Part shown: positions 25,952 to 34,261 of the stretch, one piece after another
Position numbering within the stretch: position 1 is the stretch's first letter
Layout of the letters: each line of letters starts with the position of its first letter
Source of the DNA: Qipengyuania_C sp046254955
GTDB taxonomy: Bacteria > Pseudomonadota > Alphaproteobacteria > Sphingomonadales > Sphingomonadaceae
Direction of reading: 5' to 3'
NCBI RefSeq assembly: GCF_046254955.1
Contig: NZ_JBJXRG010000003.1
Coordinates: 124,001 to 188,000 of the forward strand
DNA: 64,000 nt
Notes under the pieces: model-generated
The model's input: only the letters and a program-made list of their open reading frames with translations
The model's database searches: none
What the model was told of the DNA's origin: nothing
Position numbers and translations under genes: made by a program

Positions 25952-27763
25952 ATGCGCAAGACCTTCACGATACTCGCGGCTTCGCTGGCGCTGGTTGCGC
26001 CAGCCGTTGCTCAGGATGAGCCGGGTGCAGAACCTGATGCTGTCGAATTACCCCCAATCGAGGAGCAAGTTGGCGGCGGCGGACGGCTTTCCGGGGCCAA
26101 CTGGTCACGTAGCCCCGTTATCGCGAGCAATGGCATGGCCGCTACCGAGCACGCTTTGGCTACGCAGGTGGCAATTGATATTCTGAAAGCAGGCGGGACT
26201 GCGGTTGACGCTGCCATCGCCGCGAACGCCGCAACTGGGCTGATGCATCCCACGGGCAATGGTATCGGCGGGGACCTGTTCGCCATCATCTACGATCCAA
26301 AGACCGAGAAACTTTATGGCATCAATGGCTCTGGTCGCTCGCCGAGCGGACAAACGCTTGAACAGCTGACTGAGAAGTTGCCCGGCGACAAGACCTCGAT
26401 CCCGCCAGTCGGCCACCTCTCGGTCACGATCCCGGGAACGGTCGACGCGTGGTTTACGATGCACGGGCGCTTCGGCAAGCTTTCGATGGCGGACAATCTC
26501 GCGCCGACGATCCGCTACGCGCGCGAAGGCCACCCGATCGCGCCGACTATCGGCATGTTCTTCGGCTATGCGCTACCAGCCTATGAGCGCCGGCGGGAAA
26601 TATACGACTTCGAGTTCGAGAATGCGCGCAAGGTCTGGTTCGCCAATGGTGAGCCTCCCAAAGCAGGAGAAATGTTCCGCAATCCCGATCTGGGGAATAC
26701 GCTTGAGATCCTCGCGCGTAACGGTCGCGACGCGTTCTATGAGGGCGCGCTCGCCCGCATCATGGTCGACTACCTGCAGCGACAAGGCAGCGCATACACA
26801 CTCGAAGACTTCGCGGCGCATCGTACCGAGTGGGTCGATCCGGCATGCGTGCATTACCGCGACGGATACGAGTTGTGCGAGCTGCCACCCAACGGACAGG
26901 GCTTTGCCGCGCTGCAAATGGTCAATATCCTGAAGAATGTCGATCCGGCGCAATGGAGCCGGGGCAGCGCGGAATTCGTCCATCTCTTCACCGAAGCGAA
27001 GCGGCTGGCGTATGCCGATGCCGCGCGCTTCTACGCTGATCCCGATTTCGAGCGCTTTCCAGACGAACTGCTCTCGGACGAGTACGGCGCCGAGCGCTTT
27101 GCATTGATCGATCCTGAGAAGGCTTCACCCGAGTTCGGACCTGGCAATCCGGAGATGGAGCGCGATGGCGACACGACCTACCTCACAGTTGTCGATGGCG
27201 AAGGCATGATGGTCAGCCTGATCCAGTCCAACTTCCGCGGCATGGGGGGCGGATTGGTGCCGGACGGGCTCGGCTTCATGTTCCAGGATCGCGGCGAGTT
27301 CTTCAGTCTCGATCCTGATCATCCCAACGCATACGAGCCGAACAAGCGGCCTTATCACACCATCATTCCGGCGTTCGTGAAGAAGGACGGCGAGCCTTAC
27401 ATGACACTCGGCCTGATGGGCGGCGATATGCAGCCGCAGGGCCATGTGCAGGTCCTGATCAATATTGTAGACTACGGTATGGACTTGCAGGAAGCGGGCG
27501 ATGCTGCGCGCATCTATCACTCCGGCGGTCGCGAGGCGACCGAAGGGCTTACAGGTCCAACGTTGGACCCTCTTGGCATTCTGCGTCTCGAACCCGGCTA
27601 CTCCGACGCAACTGTCGAACGCCTTCGCGCAATGGGTCACAAGGTCGAAATTCACGGCGATGGAAGCTTCGGTGGCTACAATGCCATCGCGCGCGATCCC
27701 GAAACCGGCGTGCTGATCGGGGCGACCGAAATGCGCAAGGATGGGCAGGCTGCAGGGTATTGA
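25952..27763 (+). CDS. ggt: Gamma-glutamyltransferase (periplasmic)
   Basis: Transfers or hydrolyses the gamma-glutamyl group of glutathione and related compounds. From ATG at 25952 (ribosome site ACAGGAGAG) the 603-residue precursor starts with a signal peptide RKTFTILAASLALVAPAVAQ. An open frame upstream to 25778 lacks a ribosome site. The family is evident from ATGLMHPTGNGIGGDLFAII, YGINGSGRSP, and DTTYLTVVDGEG, where Thr408 should be the self-processing nucleophile; the usual His after TT is Tyr. The enzyme is made as one chain that cleaves into large and small subunits. The C-terminal GSFGGYNAIARDPETG is also typical. Confidence 0.92.
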   Translation: MRKTFTILAASLALVAPAVAQDEPGAEPDAVELPPIEEQVGGGGRLSGANWSRSPVIASNGMAATEHALATQVAIDILKAGGTAVDAAIAANAATGLMHPTGNGIGGDLFAIIYDPKTEKLYGINGSGRSPSGQTLEQLTEKLPGDKTSIPPVGHLSVTIPGTVDAWFTMHGRFGKLSMADNLAPTIRYAREGHPIAPTIGMFFGYALPAYERRREIYDFEFENARKVWFANGEPPKAGEMFRNPDLGNTLEILARNGRDAFYEGALARIMVDYLQRQGSAYTLEDFAAHRTEWVDPACVHYRDGYELCELPPNGQGFAALQMVNILKNVDPAQWSRGSAEFVHLFTEAKRLAYADAARFYADPDFERFPDELLSDEYGAERFALIDPEKASPEFGPGNPEMERDGDTTYLTVVDGEGMMVSLIQSNFRGMGGGLVPDGLGFMFQDRGEFFSLDPDHPNAYEPNKRPYHTIIPAFVKKDGEPYMTLGLMGGDMQPQGHVQVLINIVDYGMDLQEAGDAARIYHSGGREATEGLTGPTLDPLGILRLEPGYSDATVERLRAMGHKVEIHGDGSFGGYNAIARDPETGVLIGATEMRKDGQAAGY

Positions 27764-27767
27764 GCAG

Positions 27768-28514
27768 CTAAATCATAGTCTTGCCAAACACCAGCGCGCC
27801 ATATGCCAAGACGCCAAGCGCGAACGGCAGAAAGCGGCTTTTGCGATCCTCGGGCAGTTCCTCTTTCATCACGTTGAGGACCACGCCGCCGGCAACGAAT
27901 GCGAATAGGCAGCCGATCGCAATCTTGGGCAATTCGACCAGCAGGCCGACCGCCCAGCCGGCTAAAACCGCGACCGCAATGATCCAGCGGCCCAACCGGT
28001 CGTAAGCGTCACGGTGATCGGAGCGCATGCCAAAATCGGCGGTGGCGAAGTGGAGTGCCATCGCCACGAAATACAGCGAAAGACCGGGAAGCGTGGGGTC
28101 TTCGCGGTGGACCAGGAGATAGCCGATGATGAGGTTGAGCGTAGCGAAGCTCGCAACATGAGCCAGCAATACTCGGTCGCTCATTCGGCTACTACTCGCT
28201 CGGCGATCTTCCTGCGATCCTTTGACCGCACGCTCGAGACCATAAAACAGTGAGAGGCCAGCCAGCGCCAATCCATAAACCCATACCTCGGCCCGCTCGG
28301 CCCGGGCATCGAGGCTATCGGCAAAAGTTTCGCCATGCGCGCCCAGTTCGGGCAGCACATTAAGAAACACATAAGCGACTGCCACGCCGCCCGCAAAGGA
28401 CAACCAGCCATTACGCGGTGTGCGCTCGAAATGGGCAATCTTGCCGATAAACAAGTGGATCGCTGCAAAAGCGGCGGCCATCAGTCCGGTTAGCAGGATG
28501 TAGCTCATGCTCAT
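27768..28514 (-). CDS. Integral membrane protein, ZIP-like, hypothetical
   Basis: A 248-residue membrane protein with about seven to eight hydrophobic helices. The start is either ATG at 28514 or 28508; the open frame to 28751 overlaps the divergent VOC gene. Helices include ILLTGLMAAAFAAIHLFIG, LSFAGGVAVAYVFLNVLPEL, VLLAHVASFATLNLIIGYLL, and FAFVAGGVVLNVMKEELPE. The Gly-rich helix ending VLPEL and the final VMKEELPE recall ZIP metal transporters, with acidic residues in place of His, so a transport role for divalent metals is a weak inference. Function unknown. Confidence 0.7.
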   Translation of the reverse strand: MSMSYILLTGLMAAAFAAIHLFIGKIAHFERTPRNGWLSFAGGVAVAYVFLNVLPELGAHGETFADSLDARAERAEVWVYGLALAGLSLFYGLERAVKGSQEDRRASSSRMSDRVLLAHVASFATLNLIIGYLLVHREDPTLPGLSLYFVAMALHFATADFGMRSDHRDAYDRLGRWIIAVAVLAGWAVGLLVELPKIAIGCLFAFVAGGVVLNVMKEELPEDRKSRFLPFALGVLAYGALVFGKTMI

Positions 28515-28589
28515 CGCGTCCGTGTTGCGCCTCGCCGCGCTGCGATGCAAGGTGCAGCAAGAGCAGTAGGAGCAGCAGGAGGTTAAGAG

Positions 28590-28964
28590 ATGGCGAAGGT
28601 TACCGGACTGGGCGGCGTATTCTACGTCGCCAAAGACCCCGAAGCGACACGGGCATGGTATCGTGATGTGCTGGGTGTCGATGGCGAGTACGGCCCGCAA
28701 CTCGCTTGGGAGGAAGATAAGAAGCCCAATCCCTATTCGCTTATCAGCCACTTCAAGGACGAAGAATATCTCAAGCCCGGCAAAGGCGGCTTTATGATCA
28801 ACCTGCGGGTTGATGACCTCGATGGCATGGTCGAGCAGCTCGAGGCCAAGGGCGTCGAGGTGCTAGACACAGCAGATGAGGGCTACGGCAAATTCGCGTG
28901 GCTGCTCGATCCGGACGGCGTCAAGATCGAGCTATGGGAACAGGTGGCGGAGGAACTGCCCTAA
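28590..28964 (+). CDS. VOC-family (glyoxalase-fold) protein
   Basis: A 124-residue vicinal-oxygen-chelate protein with two beta-alpha-beta-beta-beta modules. Visible features are VFYVAKDPEATRAWYRDVLG at the start, FMINLRVDDLDGMVEQLEAKG in the middle, and WLLDPDGVKIELWEQ at the end, where Glu of IELWEQ is a likely metal ligand. AGGAGG lies 8-10 bases before the ATG. The substrate cannot be inferred; this family includes bleomycin-resistance-like and glyoxalase-like proteins. It overlaps the convergent hydrolase by four bases. Confidence 0.87.
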   Translation: MAKVTGLGGVFYVAKDPEATRAWYRDVLGVDGEYGPQLAWEEDKKPNPYSLISHFKDEEYLKPGKGGFMINLRVDDLDGMVEQLEAKGVEVLDTADEGYGKFAWLLDPDGVKIELWEQVAEELP

Positions 28965-29956
28965 CCAGAGCTGTTCTCGAGTACGAATTCGGCGATCGCT
29001 TGCACAACACCGTCGGCGAGCGGCAAGTCTGGATTGGCGTAGGTAGCAAGGTTTGCTGCTCGATCTTCTGCGGGAACCTGCTTGAGCACATGATTGACGT
29101 TTTCAAGAACCACAAGCTTTGCAGCGGGATTGGCGGCTGCGAGCGCCTGGCCTTCGGCGAGGCCTGTCTGCAAATCCTCTCCCGGTTGTAAGATCAAAGC
29201 AGGCCCCTTGTAGTCGGCCAGCATTCGGCCAGGATCCTGCGCCAACAAGCTGCGCATGAATCCCTGAACCTGCGGTGCGAATAGCGGCAGCAGCGCGGGA
29301 TGCAGGTCTTGGACCGAGACATCCTCGCCTCTTTCAAGCGCAGATATCGCGGCTTCTGCCTGCTTCAGAATGGGTGCATTGGCCGGATTGGCTTCGAGCT
29401 GTTCGCGCAGTGCCATTCCCAATGGTCTTCCGGGAGACGCCGCCATGACAAGACCGCATATGCCCGAAGGATCAGCTGCAACTGTGGCCAGTGCGATCAA
29501 CCCGCCTTCGCTATGGCCCAGCAGCCAGACGCAATCTTGCCCACTCGCCTCGCGCAACTTGCTGATCCAAGCGCGCGTATCAGCAACGTATTCTCCAACC
29601 GTCACATCATTGGCATCGGCCACCGCACCTACGCTGGCGAACATGCCGCGCTTGTCGATCCGCAGGCTGCTGATCCCCTTCTTGGCCAGCGCTTCGGCCA
29701 GCAGTCGGTAGGTGGACGCTCGTACGCCAAGAGTGTTGTTGCCATCTCTGTTGGTGGGTCCGGAGCCGGGAATGATGAGTACTGCGGAGGTATTCTCTGC
29801 ACCCAAATGCGCGAGGAGCGTGCCATGAAGCGGACCAACGATACCCTCGTGCTGCACCGTCACTTGCTGCGCTTCGTGTGCAATGACTTGAGGGCTCCAA
29901 GTGGCAATGGCAGCAACTATAGCGACCATTGAATTTCGTATTCTATTCCCCGTCAC
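28961..29956 (-). CDS. Alpha/beta-hydrolase, exported, coupled to sdpI-like gene
   Basis: A 331-residue alpha/beta-hydrolase. The GTG at 29956 overlaps the sdpI-like TGA (GTGA), and this fixes the start. It has an N-terminal hydrophobic signal segment about 10-27 (MVAIVAAIATWSPQVIAHEA), the oxyanion loop PGSGPTNRDGN, the strand-loop RIDKRGMFAS, and the nucleophile elbow GHSEGG (Ser149). A C-terminal catalytic His is in NVNHVLKQ, and the acid is probably in LQPGEDLQTGL. Family members include peptidase-like and esterase-like enzymes; substrate unknown. It is the third gene of an sdpR-sdpI-hydrolase operon. Confidence 0.86.
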   Translation of the reverse strand: MTGNRIRNSMVAIVAAIATWSPQVIAHEAQQVTVQHEGIVGPLHGTLLAHLGAENTSAVLIIPGSGPTNRDGNNTLGVRASTYRLLAEALAKKGISSLRIDKRGMFASVGAVADANDVTVGEYVADTRAWISKLREASGQDCVWLLGHSEGGLIALATVAADPSGICGLVMAASPGRPLGMALREQLEANPANAPILKQAEAAISALERGEDVSVQDLHPALLPLFAPQVQGFMRSLLAQDPGRMLADYKGPALILQPGEDLQTGLAEGQALAAANPAAKLVVLENVNHVLKQVPAEDRAANLATYANPDLPLADGVVQAIAEFVLENSSG

Positions 29957-30615
29957 GCTGACAGATCCTTCGACCGACGCCACAGCCACCAGCTGTAAAC
30001 GAAGGGTATCACCGCGGCGGCGGCGACTGCCAAGATGAGCACAATTGCTGTCGTTTCGGCCTCAATCGGCAGGACCCCGGCAAGGACGATCGCCAATCCT
30101 GCCATAATGAAAAGACGTCCACCAAGGCGGTGGGTCGCAATCCAGTTGTCGGTATCGATGATGGCCCAAGGCGTGCGGATACCGACAAAAAATCCCGGCC
30201 TACTTTTGGGAAGGGCATTGCCAATTAGCACCAGCAACAGGCCTGTCGCGATAAACACGGTCTTGATCGGCAATGAAATCCCGTAGGCCGGCAGGCCAAT
30301 GGTCAAGGAGATGATACCGCAGAGCAGTAGGACACCGATCCAACTTGCGCGCAGGACCGGGGCAGAGCCTTCGAGCTTCTCCTGCAGCGGCTCGATCCGC
30401 GGAATGATCGCGAAAAGAGCAGTCACGAACAGTACGAGACCGACCGGCATCAGCAGCGCCATGAGCGCGGGTGCATAATCGTCCGGCTCGCCGGCTGCGT
30501 TCCAGTGGATCGGCAATTCGGCGCCCGCGGGCAGGCGAGAAGCCGTGACAAAAGCGAAAATCGCCAGCGACGCGGCCAGCATCAGCGATGCGATAGCAAG
30601 CGGACGAATATTCAT
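29953..30615 (-). CDS. SdpI-family inner-membrane protein (DUF1648)
   Basis: A 220-residue membrane protein with about six helices. The DUF1648 part shows LPIHWNAAGEPDDYAP at about 34-49, and the SdpI part NALPKSRPGFFVGIRTPWAI followed by DNWIATHRLGGRLFIMAG. In Bacillus, SdpI protects against the killing factor SdpC and with SdpR forms a signalling unit. Here no sdpC-like gene is seen. The ATG overlaps the upstream regulator stop (ATGA) and its own stop overlaps the GTG of the hydrolase, so the three are one translation-coupled operon. Confidence 0.9.
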   Translation of the reverse strand: MNIRPLAIASLMLAASLAIFAFVTASRLPAGAELPIHWNAAGEPDDYAPALMALLMPVGLVLFVTALFAIIPRIEPLQEKLEGSAPVLRASWIGVLLLCGIISLTIGLPAYGISLPIKTVFIATGLLLVLIGNALPKSRPGFFVGIRTPWAIIDTDNWIATHRLGGRLFIMAGLAIVLAGVLPIEAETTAIVLILAVAAAAVIPFVYSWWLWRRSKDLSA

Positions 30616-30911
30616 GCGGACTCCCCGATATTCCGGTGCGACGCTCCTTCAGGATCGATTCCCATACGATCGACGAAACCAAGCAAGGCTTCCTCGAGAA
30701 GCGACAAGTTGAGAGTATAGATGATCGATCCGCCGCGCTGTTCTCCGCAAATGAGCCCAGCCGATTTCAGCTTGGTGAAATGGCCCGACATGGTCGGCTT
30801 GGAGACGGGAAACTGCTCTGCGAGCTCTCCCGCGCTCTTCCCCCCGCTTTTCAGCAAGGTCAGCACTTCACGGCGGATCGGGTGCGAAAGAGCGTCAAAA
30901 ACATCGTTCAT
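30612..30911 (-). CDS. ArsR-type regulator, SdpR-like autorepressor
   Basis: A 99-residue winged helix-turn-helix protein. It starts MNDVFDALSHPIRREVLTLL, typical of the SdpR/ArsR type, followed by GGKSAGELAEQFPVSKPTMS (recognition helix) and HFTKLKSAGLICGEQRGGSIIYTLN (wing). It lacks the Cys pairs of metal-sensing ArsR proteins, agreeing with SdpR which responds to the membrane protein SdpI. The gene has no clear ribosome site: the ATG lies two bases from a palindrome, GTATT-TAGCT-AATAC, suggesting a nearly leaderless message under autorepression. Confidence 0.9.
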   Translation of the reverse strand: MNDVFDALSHPIRREVLTLLKSGGKSAGELAEQFPVSKPTMSGHFTKLKSAGLICGEQRGGSIIYTLNLSLLEEALLGFVDRMGIDPEGASHRNIGESA

Positions 30912-30913
30912 TG

Positions 30914-30928
30914 GTATTTAGCTAATAC
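30914..30928. promoter_or_regulatory. Candidate operator (inverted repeat) just upstream of the sdpR-like gene
   Basis: GTATT and AATAC are perfect 5-base arms separated by TAGCT, and the site begins two bases upstream of the regulator ATG. Such position is expected for autorepression by an ArsR-type winged-helix protein, probably overlapping the promoter or start. Binding has not been shown. Confidence 0.4.
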
Positions 30929-31035
30929 GCGAAATAACGAAGAAGCGCAAGTTTTTTGCCGGCTCTTTGGATAATCACACTCGTCGCAACCGGAATTAGG
31001 GGTTCATTAACCATGTTTGCGCGACAATCCCTGCC

Positions 31036-31737
31036 ATGTTCAGCCGGTTTGCAATGTTTGGGCTTCTCTTCGTACTGACGGCGTGCGGCGCTGTGCCGCA
31101 GTCTGGCATTGCCCCGCGGCCTGCACAAAGCCAAACAACCCTGCCATCTCACTCAGCCGGCGCTATCGGTACGCGGTCAACAAGCGCGCGCCTTTGTATT
31201 TCCGACCTTGGGCAGGCGGGGGCACGCTTTTCCGCCCTGCCCGACCGGCATCTGGCACCCGGCTGCCACCAGCTTGGCACAGTGCAGCTTGACCGGCTTT
31301 CGGGAGATGACGGAAGCATAGCGATCACGAATATCGGTCCGCTGGCTTGCCCCATCGCGCAGACGTTCGCGGGCTGGACACGGTTCGGTGTCGACCGTGC
31401 GGCGCGGCAGCACCTCGGCAGCGGCCTGGCGAGGATCGAGACCATGGGGAGCTATTCTTGCCGCAATGTGGCGGGAACCACGCGACTTTCAGCCCACTCG
31501 CGCTCCGAAGCCATCGATGTGGCCGCCTTTGTGCTGGAAGACGGTCGCAGGATCAGCGTGAAGCACGACTGGGACGATGGCACCAATGCCGAGCGCCGTT
31601 TCCTGCGGATCGTACATCAGAGCGCCTGCAAGCGGTTCGGGACGGTACTCGGGCCTGACTACAACACCGCTCACCACGATCATTTCCATTTCGAACGAAG
31701 CCTGCAGGAGGGACAGGGACCGGCCTACTGCAAGTGA
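31036..31737 (+). CDS. Extensin-like lipoprotein (M15-peptidase-like fold)
   Basis: A 233-residue exported lipoprotein, signal ending FVLTAC. The C-terminal extensin-like domain runs from about residue 50 with CHQLGTVQL, GPLACPIAQTFAGW, SCRNVAG and six or more cysteines. Family residues SAHSRSEAIDV (His, Asp spacing) and HHDHFHFE near the end resemble the zinc-ligand pattern of VanY/M15 peptidases, suggesting a peptidoglycan-linked metallopeptidase, though this chemistry is inference. It stands alone, convergent with the LuxR-type gene with only about 45 bases between them. Confidence 0.88.
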   Translation: MFSRFAMFGLLFVLTACGAVPQSGIAPRPAQSQTTLPSHSAGAIGTRSTSARLCISDLGQAGARFSALPDRHLAPGCHQLGTVQLDRLSGDDGSIAITNIGPLACPIAQTFAGWTRFGVDRAARQHLGSGLARIETMGSYSCRNVAGTTRLSAHSRSEAIDVAAFVLEDGRRISVKHDWDDGTNAERRFLRIVHQSACKRFGTVLGPDYNTAHHDHFHFERSLQEGQGPAYCK

Positions 31738-31782
31738 CGCTCCGTTTGCCGGAGAGCCGCGAACCCGAAAGGCTCATCGCCT

Positions 31783-32442
31783 TCAAGATGCTTTGTCCAG
31801 CCCCTGCCCCAAACCAAACTCCATTCCTTGCGCAAGACCTGCTTCGATCCGGAGCCGCACGGCATCGGCGGCATGGCTCGCGCCAAGTTTCGACATCATG
31901 TTGGCGCGGTGAATTTCGACCGTACGCGGGCTGATTTCGAGCTCGCGAGCAATCACCTTGTTGCTGCTTCCACGGCTGAGCCAATCGAGCACCTCGCGCT
32001 CCCGGTTCGAAAGCGAAGTGATCCGGTTGCGCGCTTCGATTATGCGGCGCCGTGCCTTGCCGTAGGCTTCAGCCTCCTCCGCAATACTGGCGAGCACTCG
32101 GCTCAGATAGGCTGAATCGATGGGCAGCGAGAGATATTCAAGGGCTCCCGCCTTGATGGCTGCAACCACCCGCGCGGTGCTTGGTTGGGTATCCATCGCC
32201 AGCACCGGAAGCCAGATGTCCGAATGCGCCAGCTGCTCTATCACGGCTTCGAGCGCCGGAGAAAGCGGATCATCGCGCAACAGCACGATCCCGTTGCGCG
32301 GGGGATGGTGCGTAAATTCGGCCAGATTGCCGTAAACCTCCGCGTGATGACCGAGATTGAACCCGATCCGTGCGAGTTCCGCCCTGACCCGGCTCGAGCT
32401 ATCAACGATATGCAATGTGCGCCTGTTCTCCATGGACACCAT
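31783..32442 (-). CDS. FixJ/LuxR-type regulator with degenerate receiver
   Basis: A 219-residue transcription regulator (start ATG 32442; ATG at 32433 also possible). Residues about 10-125 have receiver topology, but key residues are replaced: LHIVDSSSRVR has SS where acidic metal ligands belong, NGIVLLRDDPLSP has Arg at the phospho-Asp position, and YLSLPIDSAYL has Leu for the conserved Lys. The C-terminal LuxR domain (about 140-200) is intact, with LSNREREVLDWLSRGSSNKVIAR and SPRTVEIHRANMMSKLGA. Such FixJ-like proteins with an altered receiver usually act without phosphorylation. No kinase is adjacent; the operated genes are unknown. Confidence 0.86.
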   Translation of the reverse strand: MVSMENRRTLHIVDSSSRVRAELARIGFNLGHHAEVYGNLAEFTHHPPRNGIVLLRDDPLSPALEAVIEQLAHSDIWLPVLAMDTQPSTARVVAAIKAGALEYLSLPIDSAYLSRVLASIAEEAEAYGKARRRIIEARNRITSLSNREREVLDWLSRGSSNKVIARELEISPRTVEIHRANMMSKLGASHAADAVRLRIEAGLAQGMEFGLGQGLDKAS

Positions 32443-32613
32443 TGTGCAGGGCGAGCAGCCGCAATCACGCCGGATTGAAACGGATTTGGATGGATAGCGG
32501 ACCCGCCGGGGCCAATGGATCGCGGCGCTAAGCTACTGGATTCGGACCAAATTGGAGCGAATTTAGGCCAGAACCCTTATCCGGAGGAGCGCTTAGGCCC
32601 CCGCCCCTAGGTA

Positions 32614-33360
32614 CTATTCCGGAGGTTCGAAACTGTAATCAGGCAACGCATGGAAGGCATTTCGCAGCGCATCGCCCCAGCTTGATGATATCGCCGTGAA
32701 ATAGGGATCGTCCGCCATGATGCGGCGTTCATGGACCGGTTCGAAAGAGTCGCGGCCGAGAACCAGCAAGTCGAGCGGCAGGCCTACAGAGAGGTTGGCT
32801 TTGAGCGTTGAATCGAAGCTCACCATCAGCAGCTTCACGGCATCTTCAAAGCTCATTTCGCGATCATAGCCGCGGATCAGGATCGGGCGGCCGTATTTGG
32901 TCTCACCGATCTGGAAGAAGGGCGTGTCGAAGCTCGCCTCGATAAAATTGCCTTCCGGGTAGATCAGGAACAGACGCGGCTCCATTCCGGCAATCTGCCC
33001 GGCGAGGATAATGGAGGCAGTGAAGCGTCCCTTACCCTTCTCCCCGTTTGAGCTCTGGGTCGCTTGCACTGTCGAGCGCAACAGCTTGCCGATCTCGGTT
33101 GCGACCTGGAACATGGTACCCGCCTTGAGGAGAACGTTGTCCCGATCTTCGGGCGCTTTGGTTCGTTCCTCGAGCTGGCCGATAACCGCCTGCGTGGTCG
33201 CCAGATTGCCCGCCGTCATGACCGAGATCATACGGTCTCCCGGCACTTGCCAATAAAACATCTTCCGGAAGACGGAGATATTGTCGACGCCTGAATTGGT
33301 GCGGGTATCACTCATCAACACCAGCCCCTTGTCGAGCACCATTCCCACACAATACGTCAT
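32614..33360 (-). CDS. Proteasome-type protease Anbu (bacterial proteasome homologue)
   Basis: A 248-residue Ntn-hydrolase. The N-terminus MTYCVGMVLDKGLVLMSDTR is the Anbu signature. After Met removal Thr would be residue 1, with Asp17 (MSDTR) and Lys32 (VFRKM) as the expected partners. Anbu forms self-assembled rings, unlike the HslV dodecamer. Further proteasome-like elements are VPGDRMISVMTAGNLATTQAV, and IGETKYGRPILIRGYD. It is the last gene of the block with transglutaminase, alpha-E and ATP-grasp genes on the minus strand, and this association is recognised across Proteobacteria. Substrates are not known. Confidence 0.94.
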   Translation of the reverse strand: MTYCVGMVLDKGLVLMSDTRTNSGVDNISVFRKMFYWQVPGDRMISVMTAGNLATTQAVIGQLEERTKAPEDRDNVLLKAGTMFQVATEIGKLLRSTVQATQSSNGEKGKGRFTASIILAGQIAGMEPRLFLIYPEGNFIEASFDTPFFQIGETKYGRPILIRGYDREMSFEDAVKLLMVSFDSTLKANLSVGLPLDLLVLGRDSFEPVHERRIMADDPYFTAISSSWGDALRNAFHALPDYSFEPPE

Positions 33361-33445
33361 ACTATTCCTCTGTTCCGCGCTTCGCGCTCAGGCGCGCGCC
33401 TTTAGCCAAGCGCTCATGCCCTGCCAACATTGTTGGCCGGCAGAA

Positions 33446-34258
33446 TCACTGTTGTTGCTGCTGTTCCACTGCGACGTTGACCTGCAGAACTTCGGCACTC
33501 GCCCCAAAGCTGATGCCAGTGATCGGCGCGGCGTCGCGGTAATCGCATCCGGTTGCAACGCGGACATAACGCGCATCAGGGCTGATTCCGTTAGAGATAT
33601 CAAAGCCGACCCAGCCCAGCCCTTCGATAAAGGCCTCGGCCCAGGCGTGCGTCGCCTCTTGGTCGATGCGGTCATTCATCATCAAGTAGCCACTGACATA
33701 GCGGGCCGGGATATTAAGCAGGCGTGCGCCGCCGATAAAGATGTGCGCATGGTCCTGGCATACCCCGCTGGCAGCCTCGGCAGCCTGCTCGGCAGTGGTG
33801 GTCACGTTGGTTGTACCGATGCGGTAGTCAACCTTGCCGAGCACAGCGCTCGACATTGCGTGCAGTTGCTCGAGCTTGTCCTGTGTTTCCTGCTCGACTT
33901 CCTTGACCATCGCTCGAATAGTCGGCCCGGGTTTTGTCAACGGCGTCTGGCTCAGGAAGCTCCAAAGGGGCATGTGGCCAGAATGTTGGCCGATCACCCC
34001 GGCATTGTCTTCAGTGTCCACGACCCCGCTACATGTGACCACCACCTCGGTGGTGTCGGGTTCGAGCGAGAGCAGCGTGACGGTATTGAAGTGATGATCG
34101 TCATACTCCAGCTCGGCTGTCGCGTTCTGATATTCCATGTTCCACTCCAGGATTTCCTGACCCTGTGTGTGCTTCGGGGTAAGCCGCAATCGTTGCAACG
34201 CGTGCACGACCGGCTGCGAGTAGGAATAGCGAGTGGTATGGCGGATCGAGAGGCGCAT
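33446..34258 (-). CDS. Transglutaminase-like cysteine protease (Anbu cluster)
   Basis: A 270-residue protein with the bacterial transglutaminase N-terminal region (MRLSIRHTTRYSYSQPV) and the papain-like catalytic core. Catalytic Cys is in AEAASGVCQDHAHIF, with His in ATHAWAEAFIEGLG and Asp in WVGFDISNGISP, so the triad is complete. No signal peptide, so cytosolic. The C-terminus is unusual in ending with a run of glutamines. The gene begins three bases after the alpha-E stop and precedes Anbu. In this neighbourhood such proteases are thought to cleave isopeptide or peptide bonds made by the ATP-grasp protein; this is inference from conserved gene order. Confidence 0.93.
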   Translation of the reverse strand: MRLSIRHTTRYSYSQPVVHALQRLRLTPKHTQGQEILEWNMEYQNATAELEYDDHHFNTVTLLSLEPDTTEVVVTCSGVVDTEDNAGVIGQHSGHMPLWSFLSQTPLTKPGPTIRAMVKEVEQETQDKLEQLHAMSSAVLGKVDYRIGTTNVTTTAEQAAEAASGVCQDHAHIFIGGARLLNIPARYVSGYLMMNDRIDQEATHAWAEAFIEGLGWVGFDISNGISPDARYVRVATGCDYRDAAPITGISFGASAEVLQVNVAVEQQQQQ

Positions 34259-34261
34259 GGA

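Noticed and set aside
25770..25952. Possible small protein before ggt
   Set aside because: No ribosome site, random composition; region is better explained as promoter/leader.
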